Shown here: piece by piece, positions 50,622-58,055 of the stretch
Layout of the letters: the number at the start of each line of letters is the position of its first letter
Position numbering within the stretch: the stretch's first letter is position 1
Assembly (NCBI GenBank): GCA_003001795.1
Contig: PVNI01000003.1
Span: 62,001-126,000 of the forward strand
Direction of reading: 5' to 3'
DNA from: Actinomadura viridilutea
GTDB taxonomy: Bacteria > Actinomycetota > Actinomycetes > Streptosporangiales > Streptosporangiaceae
DNA: 64,000 bases
Translations under genes and position numbers: made by a program
Notes under the pieces: generated by a model
Database searches by the model: none
What the model saw: the letters and a program-made list of their open reading frames with translations, nothing else
Told to the model about the DNA's origin: nothing

Positions 50622-50640
50622 TTAGGTTAACCTAACCTAA
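50622..50640. promoter_or_regulatory. IdeR/DmdR iron box
   Basis: TTAGGTTAACCTAACCTAA matches the actinobacterial iron box (TTAGGTTAGSCTAACCTAA) at all but one or two positions. It is 27 bases upstream of the GTG start of the sucrase/ferredoxin-like gene. An iron-bound IdeR/DmdR1/DtxR would block transcription, so the gene should be made when iron is scarce. Confidence 0.88.
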
Positions 50641-50667
50641 TCAATCTCGATCAACGGGGGTTCCCAC

Positions 50668-51576
50668 GTGACGCGCCGGAACAGCTGCGGCCACTGCCCG
50701 GGCAGCCACTCGGGCGATCGACCGTGCCTGGCGAGCGCGACCGCCAAGGCGCGCGGCTGGCTGCTCATCGAGCACCCGGGGCCGTGGCCGGAGCGCGTCG
50801 AGCAGGGCCCGCCCGGTCCCGCCGCGATCACCGAGGCCGTGCGCGCCGCGCGGGCCGCGGGCGTACGGCCGCAGCTCATCCGCAGGCCCGGGCGGCGGCG
50901 CGGCATCCCGCCCGTGCAGGTGTACGTGGGCTATTCCCACGGCGAGCGCGTCTGGCTGGAGGGACGCGAGCTCGCCGACCCCGCCGAACTGGCCGACCTG
51001 GACCTGGCGGCGGTCGCCGCCGGGACGCCCCCGAAGTTCGGCGAACCGGTCGCCGACCCGCTGCTGCTGGTGTGCACGCACGGCAAGCACAACGCCTGCT
51101 GCGCCCAGCACGGCGCGCCCCTCGCCCGCTTCCTGTCGGAGCGATTCGCCCCTTTTGTCTGGGAAACGACCCACGTCGGCGGTGACCGCTTCGCGGCGAA
51201 CCTGGTCTGCCTCCCCCACGGCGTCTACTACGGCGCCCTCGACCGGGACGAGGCCGTGCGGGCCGTGGAGGCCTACCTGCGGGGCGAGGTCCTGCTCGAC
51301 CGCCTGCGCGGCCGGGCCGGCTACCCCGAGCCGGCGCAGGCCGCCGAGCACTTCGTGCGCGAGCACACCGGGGTCCGCGGCGTGACGGCGGTCACCGTGG
51401 AATCGGTGTCGGGAACATCTCCGTACCACGCGGTGGTTGTAGTAGGCGACAGGTGTTACCGGATCGTCGTGGAGCGGGTCGCGCAGACCGATCCATGCGG
51501 CCGAGGATGCCAAGAGAACCTCGAAACCTACGTTGTTAGGGACCTCACCCTTCTCAACGAGGCGGCCCTCGTGTAA
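50668..51576 (+). CDS. Sucrase/ferredoxin-like protein, iron-regulated
   Basis: This 302-residue protein carries a sucrase/ferredoxin-like thioredoxin-fold domain with the cysteine motif LLLVCTHGKHNACCAQHGAPLARFL, which in this family holds a [2Fe-2S] cluster. Further cysteines are in GHCPGSHSGDRPCLAS near the start and in DPCGRGCQENLETY at the end. The HVGGDRFAANLVCLPHGVYYG segment is the second family block. The function is uncertain; a redox or iron-handling role is suggested by the iron box directly upstream. GTG 50668 is preceded by CGGGGG. Confidence 0.88.
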   Translation: MTRRNSCGHCPGSHSGDRPCLASATAKARGWLLIEHPGPWPERVEQGPPGPAAITEAVRAARAAGVRPQLIRRPGRRRGIPPVQVYVGYSHGERVWLEGRELADPAELADLDLAAVAAGTPPKFGEPVADPLLLVCTHGKHNACCAQHGAPLARFLSERFAPFVWETTHVGGDRFAANLVCLPHGVYYGALDRDEAVRAVEAYLRGEVLLDRLRGRAGYPEPAQAAEHFVREHTGVRGVTAVTVESVSGTSPYHAVVVVGDRCYRIVVERVAQTDPCGRGCQENLETYVVRDLTLLNEAALV

Positions 51577-51759
51577 TCTCTCCGGGGCCCCATTCGAGGG
51601 TCTCCCTTGCCGCGCGGCCCTGCGCCTCGGAGAACCGGGCGGGGAACAGAGCGGCAACTCCAGACGTTGGACCTCTCGGTGCTGCTGACGCACGTCTTCG
51701 AGCACGCCGAGCGTCCATGTCCTGAAATTGCTCAGCAAACCAACCAAGGTGGGTGTTCC

Positions 51760-52056
51760 ATGGCTCAGGTACGTCGTCAGGCAAACCTCCCTCGTCCCAG
51801 CTGGGGCTGGCAGGACGCCGCGGCGTGCCGGGGGGAAGACCTGGTGCTCTTCTTCGGACCTGACGGCGAGCGTCAGCCCGAACGCGAGATCCGTGAGCGC
51901 AAGGCCAAGCAGATCTGCATGGGCTGCCCCGTGCGCACCGAGTGTCTCGACTACGCGGTGTCCCGGCCCGAGAAGTACGGCACGTGGGGCGGTCTGAACG
52001 AAGACGAGCGCGCCTCGGAGCGCCGTCGCCGGATGCGTCGCGCGAACGCCGCCTGA
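51760..52056 (+). CDS. WhiB-family iron-sulfur transcription factor
   Basis: This 98-residue Wbl protein has the four [4Fe-4S] cysteines Cys23, Cys53, Cys56 and Cys62 (AACRGED and CMGCPVRTEC), the GTWGG turn (residues 74-78) and a basic C-terminal DNA-binding tail (ASERRRRMRRANAA). These redox- and nitric-oxide-responsive regulators are restricted to actinobacteria and their phages. I cannot assign it to a specific WhiB subgroup. ATG 51760 is chosen from AAGGTGGG upstream and family length. It has a 183-base upstream leader and ends before a clear terminator. Confidence 0.95.
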   Translation: MAQVRRQANLPRPSWGWQDAAACRGEDLVLFFGPDGERQPEREIRERKAKQICMGCPVRTECLDYAVSRPEKYGTWGGLNEDERASERRRRMRRANAA

Positions 52057-52118
52057 GGCGATCCAGGCAGCGGCCGGATCGCCGTATCGCGCACCCCGGC
52101 ACGCCACCGGAAAAACGT

Positions 52119-52141
52119 ACGGCCCCGCCCCGCGGGGCCGT
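52119..52141 (+). terminator. Terminator after WhiB gene
   Basis: Ten-base perfect arms ACGGCCCCGC (52119-52128) and GCGGGGCCGT (52132-52141), a three-base loop, then TTGCGTT. It lies 62 bases after the WhiB stop. The rest of the gap to 52348 shows no gene. Confidence 0.85.
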
Positions 52142-52348
52142 TTGCGTTGCCCTCTCACTGAAAACCCGCGAGCTCTTTCATCACATGTCCGTCACATGTG
52201 TGTCACGGTGCCGCCGAAAACGCCGCGCGACGCGCTAATGCGGAGTATGGAGGGACCCAATACAGGACGCGTCCCGGCGCTGTGATCTATTTCCGTGAAA
52301 GCGCGCTCTGCGCCATTTCCCGCCCGGCTCCCGCACCGCCGGGCGGTC

Positions 52349-53095
52349 TCACTCGCCGAGGCGGGCGCGGTCCAGCCAGGAGATGACGTCGGCGTCGGTC
52401 AGCTGCTCGAAGTCCCGGTACCACTGGCCCACGGCGCGGAACGACCACGGCGCCGCCAGCACCACCACCTGCTCGTCGGCGCCGCTCGGGCTCGCCTGCG
52501 CCTCGAGCGCCAGCGCGCGGACGGTCTCGGCGGCCCCCACCGGCACCGCCAGCACCAGCCGCGCCGGTCGGCGCGCCCGCACGGCGCGCAGGGCGGCGCG
52601 CGCGGTGCCGCCGGTCGCCAGCCCGTCGTCCACCACGATGACCGCCCGTCCCGTCAGGTCGGGCAGCGCGCGGTCGCCCCGGTAGACGCGCACCCGGCGG
52701 TCCAGTTCGGCGCGCTCGGCCTCGACCGTGGCGGCCAGGTCGTCCTCGTCCAGCGACAGGCGCTCCAGCAGGTCCCGGTCGAACACCGGCTCGCCGCCCT
52801 CGGCGATCGCGCCCACGCCCAGCTCGGGCTGGAACGGGTAGCCGATCTTCCGGGTGACCAGCACCTCCAGCCGGGCGGGCCGGTCCGGCGTCGACAGCCG
52901 CCGCGCGATCTCGTAGCCGACCGGGACGCCGCCGCGGGGCAGCGCCAGGACGACCGCCCCTTCCAGGCCCATCGGCGCCAGCCGCTCGGCCAGCAGGCGG
53001 CCCGCTTCGGCGCGATCGGTGAACGGCAGCCGGACGCTCTGGGGGCCGGCGCCCGCGTGGCGCCGGGCGCTCCCGCCGGTCGCTTTCCGAGGCAT
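52349..53095 (-). CDS. Phosphoribosyltransferase
   Basis: This is a 248-residue type I phosphoribosyltransferase with the PRPP loop AVIVVDDGLATGGTARAAL, the LALPRGGVPVGYEIARRL start block and LEVLVTRKIGYPFQPELGVGAI. It attaches or removes a ribose-phosphate from a base, but the base is not evident; the length exceeds ordinary purine enzymes and the C-terminus (VVLAAPWSFRAVGQWYRDF) matches uncharacterised relatives common in actinobacteria. The start at ATG 53095 follows AAGGGGGGTGCCGCCG. A GTG at 53104 is possible but poorly spaced. Confidence 0.9.
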   Translation of the reverse strand: MPRKATGGSARRHAGAGPQSVRLPFTDRAEAGRLLAERLAPMGLEGAVVLALPRGGVPVGYEIARRLSTPDRPARLEVLVTRKIGYPFQPELGVGAIAEGGEPVFDRDLLERLSLDEDDLAATVEAERAELDRRVRVYRGDRALPDLTGRAVIVVDDGLATGGTARAALRAVRARRPARLVLAVPVGAAETVRALALEAQASPSGADEQVVVLAAPWSFRAVGQWYRDFEQLTDADVISWLDRARLGE

Positions 53096-53242
53096 CGGCG
53101 GCACCCCCCTTCGGGGTCGCGGAGCTTCGCCCGTCCCTCTGCCCCTGTGACCTACCCAGCCACGCCGGGATATCGAGTGGGCCGCGGCTCGGGCGGCGCC
53201 GCCGCCCGAGGACGTCTCCGGCCCGTCCGCCCCGGTCGGCGC

Positions 53243-54208
53243 TCAGGCGGTGTCGGCGCAGGTCAGCCAGCGCAGGGGGTTGTCGCGGACGAGCCGCGTG
53301 AGGGTGTCCTCGTCGGCCCCGGCGGCGCGCAGCGCGGGCAGGAAGACCTCGAACAGGTAGCCGTAGCCGGGGCCGCCGTAGCGGCGGACGTGCGCCATCC
53401 GGGACACGCCCGTGCTGAGCAGCACCCGGTCGCCGAGCCCGGCCTCCAGCAGCTCCATGACGGCGCGCACGCGGGCGCCCAGCGCCACGGGGTCCTCGCC
53501 CGCCAGGCCGAGCGAGCCGAACGACACGTACGCGCCCGCCTCGGCGATCTTGCGGGGCAGGGCGGGGTCGTCGGCGAGGTCCTGCCGCCCGACGGCGACG
53601 CGGTGCGGCTCCAGTCCCGCGCCGGTGAGGATGTCCAGCTGCACGGCCCCGGCCCGTCCGCAGGTCGCCACCGGCAGGCCGGCGTAGCGGGCGGCGCGGG
53701 CGGCGGCGCGCAGGCAGCGCTCCTCGCGCGGGGTGGGCGCCTCGCCCCAGGTGCCGATCTCGCCGATGACGCCGGGCAGCGCGTTGGTGCCGTCGAGACC
53801 GAACCCGATCTCGGCGAGGAAGTGCTCGGCCAACCGCTCCTCGTCGGCGTCGCCGACGAACGCGGGGTGGAACGGCTCGGCGAACACGCCCGTGCCGGCC
53901 ACCACCGCGACCCGGGACCCGGCGCTGATGCGGGCCAGCGACGGGGCGCTGCGTCCCATCCCGTCGCAGGTCAGGTCCACGACGACGGCCAGCCCGCGCT
54001 CGGCGCGCAGCGCGGCCAGCTCGGTCATGACGGCCTTCTCCTCGTCCAGCCACCGCCGCGGGTCGGACTCCAGCAGCGCGGGCCGGGTCGGCCAGCGCAG
54101 GTCCAGCCGCAGGTGCTCGTGCGGGAGCACCGGCCCGGTGACGGCGGAGACGGGGACGGGGCCGGTCACCGTGCGGATCCGGCCGCCGCTCTCCTCATGG
54201 AGCGTCAT
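53243..54208 (-). CDS. Phosphotriesterase-family protein with missing metal ligands
   Basis: This 321-residue TIM-barrel protein has the family start GPVLPHEHLRLDL (His30 and His32) and GVIGEIGTWGEAP (Glu150). Three positions that bind metal in this amidohydrolase family are changed: Cys183 in PVATCGRAGA, Arg208 in VAVGRQDL and Gly267 in LLSTGVSR stand where His, His and Asp are normal. Each change is supported by clear codons. The barrel is otherwise intact, so either one metal remains (His, His, Glu) or the protein has lost hydrolase activity. The ligand is unknown. Start ATG 54208 is preceded by a short intergenic stretch. Confidence 0.85.
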   Translation of the reverse strand: MTLHEESGGRIRTVTGPVPVSAVTGPVLPHEHLRLDLRWPTRPALLESDPRRWLDEEKAVMTELAALRAERGLAVVVDLTCDGMGRSAPSLARISAGSRVAVVAGTGVFAEPFHPAFVGDADEERLAEHFLAEIGFGLDGTNALPGVIGEIGTWGEAPTPREERCLRAAARAARYAGLPVATCGRAGAVQLDILTGAGLEPHRVAVGRQDLADDPALPRKIAEAGAYVSFGSLGLAGEDPVALGARVRAVMELLEAGLGDRVLLSTGVSRMAHVRRYGGPGYGYLFEVFLPALRAAGADEDTLTRLVRDNPLRWLTCADTA

Positions 54209-54256
54209 GTCTGGCGAGGTTACGCCATGTTTAGCCTTGTCAGACCGTTATCAGGC

Positions 54257-55363
54257 TTATTTTTTACCGTCGGAGCCGTTTGCCGGATTCTCCGCCGCGG
54301 TACGGGCGCGCGCCCGCGCCGTGTCGCCGCTCGGCCAGCGCCGGTCGATCTCGGCGTTGAGCGCCGCGCCCACCAGCACCGCCAGGGCCACCACGTACAG
54401 CCAGGCGAGCACGGCGATCGCCGCCGACAGCGGCCCGTACACCGACACCCCGCTCAGCGACCCGCTCAGGTACAGCCGCAGCGCGGACCCGCCGCCGATC
54501 CACACCGCCAGCGCCACCACGGCGCCCGGAACCTGCCGCCACCAGGACGTCCGCACCGGGACGCTCATGTGGTACAGCAGCGCCAGGAACAGGACCGACA
54601 GCGTCACCACCACGGGCCAGTACAGCACCGGCACGTACCCCGCGCCCACCGGCAGCGTCCGCCGCAGCAGGGCGGGCCCGGCCACCAGCAGCGGGATGAC
54701 GATCAGCATGACCACGAGGCCGACCAGGTAGAGGACGAACGCGCGCAGCCGGGTGCGCACCACCCCGCGCACGCCCGACAGGCCGTAGGCGATGGTGATC
54801 GTGTCGACGTAGACGTTGGTGGCGCGCGACCCCGCCCAGAGCGTGAACAGGAAGCTCAGCGAGACGACGTTGGGGCTGCCGCCGCGGATCACCTCGTCGA
54901 TCAGCGGGACCACCACCGAGTCCACCGCGGGCCCGGTCAGCACGGTCTCGGCCCGCGCGATGACCCAGGCGCGGACCTCCTCGACGCCGCCCGGGCCGAG
55001 CAGCCCGCGCAGGTGCCCCATCAGCCCGACCAGCGCGATGACCAAGGCCGGCAGCGACAGCAGCGCGAAGAACGCGGCTTCGGCGGCCAGACCGGTCACC
55101 CGGTAGCGGAAGGCCGCGACGGCCGTGTCCCGCACCAGCCCCCAGACCACCCCGCCGCCTCCCGGACGCTCCCCTGCCCGGCTCGCCGCCGCCTCGCCCT
55201 CGGGATCGCCGGCGGGCTCGCCCGCGGGTCCGCCGGCGGAGACGGGCGCCTCGAGACGCGCCTCCGGGCGCACGGCGAGCGCCGCGGCGCGGAGGCGCGG
55301 GCCGCCCCGCCGGAACACGCCGGTCACGCCCACCCGCCAGAGGGGGTGTTCCGTCCACACCAT
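54257..55363 (-). CDS. YihY/BrkB-family membrane protein
   Basis: This 368-residue polytopic protein of the YihY family has six helices and the characteristic VVWGLVRDTAVAAFRYRVTGLAAEAAFFALLSLPAL first block. It also has SFLFTLWAGSRATNVYVDTITIAYGL and a last helix pair with YGPLSAAIAVLAWLYVVALAVLVGAALNAEI. Function is unknown; it was once linked to tRNA processing in error. The first 85 residues are a long polar, Gly/Glu/Ala-rich tail. It starts at ATG 55363, with nothing stronger upstream. Confidence 0.88.
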   Translation of the reverse strand: MVWTEHPLWRVGVTGVFRRGGPRLRAAALAVRPEARLEAPVSAGGPAGEPAGDPEGEAAASRAGERPGGGGVVWGLVRDTAVAAFRYRVTGLAAEAAFFALLSLPALVIALVGLMGHLRGLLGPGGVEEVRAWVIARAETVLTGPAVDSVVVPLIDEVIRGGSPNVVSLSFLFTLWAGSRATNVYVDTITIAYGLSGVRGVVRTRLRAFVLYLVGLVVMLIVIPLLVAGPALLRRTLPVGAGYVPVLYWPVVVTLSVLFLALLYHMSVPVRTSWWRQVPGAVVALAVWIGGGSALRLYLSGSLSGVSVYGPLSAAIAVLAWLYVVALAVLVGAALNAEIDRRWPSGDTARARARTAAENPANGSDGKK

Positions 55364-55532
55364 GCCGCACCGTCCCACTCGGCCGTCCGCGTCGCGGTTC
55401 CCGTGATCAGTTCGACGCACGCCGGGCCCCGGCCGATCAAGATCGTTTCGATCCCGCGCGTCCGGGGCGCCGCGCGCCGAAGGAACCGCGCCCCGGTTCC
55501 GCGCACCGCGCCGGATCGGCGACAATGAAGGG

Positions 55533-55757
55533 GTGATCTGTGCGGCGTGCCGGGACCACCGCCATGGCGAGTGCCGTGGCGGCTCGTGGTGCGACTGCCA
55601 GCACTCGCCCTCCCCCGCGACCCCCGAGGAGCGCCGCCGCCGCGACGAAGCCCCCGCCGAAGCCCCCGCCGAAGCCGCCGACGAAGCCGCCGACAGGGCG
55701 GACGAGCGGCCGCCCCGCGCCGCCGAGCCCGGGGTGAACTGGAGGCGCCAGGGATGA
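55533..55757 (+). CDS. Small cysteine-rich protein
   Basis: This 74-residue protein begins MICAACRDHRHGECRGGSWCDCQH, with five cysteines and three histidines in 24 residues, a likely zinc or cluster site. The rest is acidic and Ala-rich with EAPAEAPAEAADEAADRADE repeats, and is probably disordered. Short proteins with this cysteine pattern are common in actinobacteria to my memory, without a known role. GTG 55533 has AAGGG upstream. It precedes the sulfate-assimilation leader by 89 bases, on the same strand. Confidence 0.72.
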   Translation: MICAACRDHRHGECRGGSWCDCQHSPSPATPEERRRRDEAPAEAPAEAADEAADRADERPPRAAEPGVNWRRQG

Positions 55758-55846
55758 GCGCCCCGGCCGCGGCGGCCGTTCGCCGCATGCGTCCGCATGT
55801 CGGACGCAACTGGACATGCCGCGAGTGCGCGTGTCAAAGTGCTGCT

Positions 55847-55924
55847 ATGAGTGCTGCGGACCCGTTGCTGGTGATGCGCCGGCACGTCGACTTCCTCCGC
55901 GTCCGCAGCGCGATCTGTCGGTGA
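55847..55924 (+). CDS. Leader peptide upstream of sulfite reductase
   Basis: This 25-residue peptide starts MSAADPLLVMRRHVDFLRVR and ends SAICR. Short peptides of this form, with a basic RRHVDxxRV stretch and a final Ala-(Ile/Leu)-Cys-Arg-stop, recur in front of sulfur-assimilation genes in streptomycetes and relatives and are thought to sense cysteine supply through slow translation at the Cys codon. Here the single Cys is codon 24 (TGT), two codons before the stop. The peptide lies 195 bases upstream of the sulfite reductase gene with tandem repeats between. Confidence 0.72.
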   Translation: MSAADPLLVMRRHVDFLRVRSAICR

Positions 55925-56050
55925 CGCCCTGACCACGACTCACGTTGTCCGCGAGTGCGTGGTGCCCGGCGTCACGTTCCTTCCGCCCTGCGCTCAGCGT
56001 CGAGCCCCCGGCCTTTGAGAACGCCGGTGCGCCACGCGTCCCTCCACCCA

Positions 56051-56107
56051 CCGATCGTTCTGACCGACACCGATCGCTCTGATCGACACCGATCGTTCTG
56101 ACCGACA
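56051..56107. repeat. Three 19-bp tandem repeats before sulfite reductase
   Basis: CCGATCGTTCTGACCGACA (56051-56069), CCGATCGCTCTGATCGACA (56070-56088) and CCGATCGTTCTGACCGACA (56089-56107). Copies 1 and 3 are identical and copy 2 differs at two positions. The array ends 12 bases before the start codon and its last bases (ACAAGGA) form the ribosome site. Confidence 0.93.
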
Positions 56108-56119
56108 AGGACGCGCGCC

Positions 56120-57772
56120 GTGCCACCAGCGACGAGACGCAAGCGAGGAGAGGGCCAGTGGGCCCTCGGCTACCGCGAGCCGCTGAACAAGAACGAAGAG
56201 AACAAGAAGAACGACGACGGGCTGAACGTCCGCCGCCGGATCATCGACATCTACGCCAAGCGGGGGTTCGACTCCATCGACCCGGCCGACCTGCGCGGCC
56301 GGTTCCGCTGGTACGGGCTCTACACGCAGCGCCGGCCCGGCATCGACGGCGGCAAGACCGCCGTGCTCGCCGACGAGGAGCTCGACGACCGCTACTTCAT
56401 GCTGCGCGTGCGCATCGACGGGGGGCAGCTCACGTCCGAGCAGCTGCGCACCATCGCCGACATCTCCGTCCGGTACGCCCGCGGCACCGCCGACATCACC
56501 GACCGGCAGAACATCCAGCTGCACTGGGTCGAGATCGAGAACGTCCCGACGATCTGGGAGAGGCTGGAGGCGGTCGGGCTGCGGACCACCGAGGCGTGCG
56601 GCGACACCCCCCGAGTGATCATCGGCTGCCCGCTCGCCGGGATCGCCGCGGACGAGGTGATCGACGCCACCCCGCAGCTGCGCGCGGTCGCCGACCGCTA
56701 CATCGGCTCGCCGGAGTTCTCCAACCTGCCGCGCAAGTTCAAGACGGCGATCTCCGGGTGCGCGGCGCACTGCACCGTGCACGAGATCAACGACGTCGCG
56801 TTCGTCGGCGTGGTCAACGACGCGGGCGAGGTCGGCTACGACCTGTTCGTCGGCGGGGGCCTGTCCACCAACCCGATGTTCGCCAAGCGGCTGGGCGCGT
56901 TCGTGGCGCCCGAGCGGGTGCCCGAGGTGTGGGCGGGCGTCACCTCGATCTTCCGCGACTACGGCTACCGGCGGCTGCGGTCCCGGGCCCGGCTGAAGTT
57001 CCTGATGCAGGACTGGGGCGCGGAGAAGTTCCGCGAGGTCCTGGAGAAGGAGTACCTGGGCTACGCGCTGCCCGACGGGCCGCCGCCCGCCGACCCGCTG
57101 CCGCACCGCGACCACGTGGGCATCCGCCCGCAGAAGGACGGCGACTACTACGTCGGGTTCGCGCCGAAGGCGGGCCGGGTCAACGGGGAGCTCCTGCGCG
57201 TCGTCGCCGACCTGGCCGAGCGGTACGGGTCGGGCCGGGTGCGCACCACCACCGAGCAGAAGATGGTGATCCTGGACGTCCCGGAGAGCAGGACCGAGGC
57301 GCTCGCCGACGAGCTGGCCCGGCACGACCTGCAGGTCCGCCCGTCCACGTTCCGCCGCCAGACGATGGCCTGCACCGGCATCGAGTACTGCAAGCTGGCG
57401 ATCGTCGAGACCAAGCAGCGGGCCATGGACCTGATCGACGAGCTGGAGAAGCGGCTGCCCGACTTCGACCAGCCGCTGTCCATCAACCTCAACGGGTGCC
57501 CGAACGCCTGCGCCCGCATCCAGGTCGCCGACATCGGCCTGAAGGGCCAGCTGGTGCTGGACGAGAACGGCGACCAGGTCGAGGGCTACCAGATCCACCT
57601 GGGCGGCCAGGTCGGCGCCTCCTTCGGCAGGAAGGTGCGCGGCCTGAAGACCACCTCGGCGGAACTGACCGACTACATCGAGCGGATCGTGCGCAGGTTC
57701 GACGAGCAGCGCCGCGAGGGCGAGACCTTCGCCGAGTGGGTGCGGCGCGCCGACGAGGCCGACCTCACGTAG
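56120..57772 (+). CDS. sir: Ferredoxin-dependent sulfite (nitrite/sulfite) reductase
   Basis: This 550-residue enzyme reduces sulfite to sulfide by six electrons. It has two ferredoxin-like/SIR halves. The [4Fe-4S]-siroheme ligands are Cys418 and Cys424 (MACTGIEYC) with Cys460 and Cys464 (NGCPNAC). Tyr68 (YGLY) and Cys160 (EACGDTPR) sit where M. tuberculosis sulfite reductase has its Tyr-Cys crosslink. Sulfite rather than nitrite is the likely substrate, because APS reductase and a sirohydrochlorin chelatase follow in the same operon. It starts at GTG 56120 after AAGGA. Confidence 0.95.
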   Translation: MPPATRRKRGEGQWALGYREPLNKNEENKKNDDGLNVRRRIIDIYAKRGFDSIDPADLRGRFRWYGLYTQRRPGIDGGKTAVLADEELDDRYFMLRVRIDGGQLTSEQLRTIADISVRYARGTADITDRQNIQLHWVEIENVPTIWERLEAVGLRTTEACGDTPRVIIGCPLAGIAADEVIDATPQLRAVADRYIGSPEFSNLPRKFKTAISGCAAHCTVHEINDVAFVGVVNDAGEVGYDLFVGGGLSTNPMFAKRLGAFVAPERVPEVWAGVTSIFRDYGYRRLRSRARLKFLMQDWGAEKFREVLEKEYLGYALPDGPPPADPLPHRDHVGIRPQKDGDYYVGFAPKAGRVNGELLRVVADLAERYGSGRVRTTTEQKMVILDVPESRTEALADELARHDLQVRPSTFRRQTMACTGIEYCKLAIVETKQRAMDLIDELEKRLPDFDQPLSINLNGCPNACARIQVADIGLKGQLVLDENGDQVEGYQIHLGGQVGASFGRKVRGLKTTSAELTDYIERIVRRFDEQRREGETFAEWVRRADEADLT

Positions 57773-57813
57773 CCGACCTCACGTAGCCGACCTCACGTAG
57801 CCGACCTCACGTA
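57758..57813. repeat. 14-bp tandem repeat of the gene end, including its stop codon
   Basis: GCCGACCTCACGTA is present four times in a row (57758-57771, 57772-57785, 57786-57799, 57800-57813). The first copy encodes the last residues of the sulfite reductase (Ala-Asp-Leu-Thr) and its TAG overlaps the next copy. Three extra copies, each with TAG, follow. Confidence 0.95.
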
Positions 57814-57875
57814 GCCGACGGCCGGCCGCGTCCGCGCGGCCGGCTCCGCAGCCGATCTCACAAGGCCCTGGAGCG

Positions 57876-58055
57876 ATGAGCGAACGAGCGGCGCCGTTCT
57901 ACTGCCCGTACTGCGGCGAGGAGGACCTGCGACCGCACGAGGAGGACGGGACCTGGGCGTGCGGGGACTGCCTGCGCGTCTTCAGGCTGGCCTTCCTCGG
58001 CGTCGGCGGGGCGCGGGCGGCCGAGCGCCGGACGCACAAGGAGACTTCGCGGTGA
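57876..58055 (+). CDS. Small CxxC zinc-ribbon or cluster protein of the sulfate operon
   Basis: This 59-residue protein reads FYCPYCGEEDLRPHEEDGTW followed by ACGDCLRVF, giving two CxxC pairs that could bind zinc or an iron-sulfur centre. A basic C-terminus follows. Proteins of this size and motif are regularly found between sulfite reductase and APS reductase in actinobacteria; a redox or assembly helper role is likely. It starts at ATG 57876 and ends overlapping the next gene (GTGA at 58052-58055). Confidence 0.82.
   Translation: MSERAAPFYCPYCGEEDLRPHEEDGTWACGDCLRVFRLAFLGVGGARAAERRTHKETSR

Noticed and set aside
56051..56107. CRISPR-like array in front of sulfite reductase
   Set aside because: The 19-bp repeats are directly adjacent with no spacers, only three copies, and no cas gene is present.
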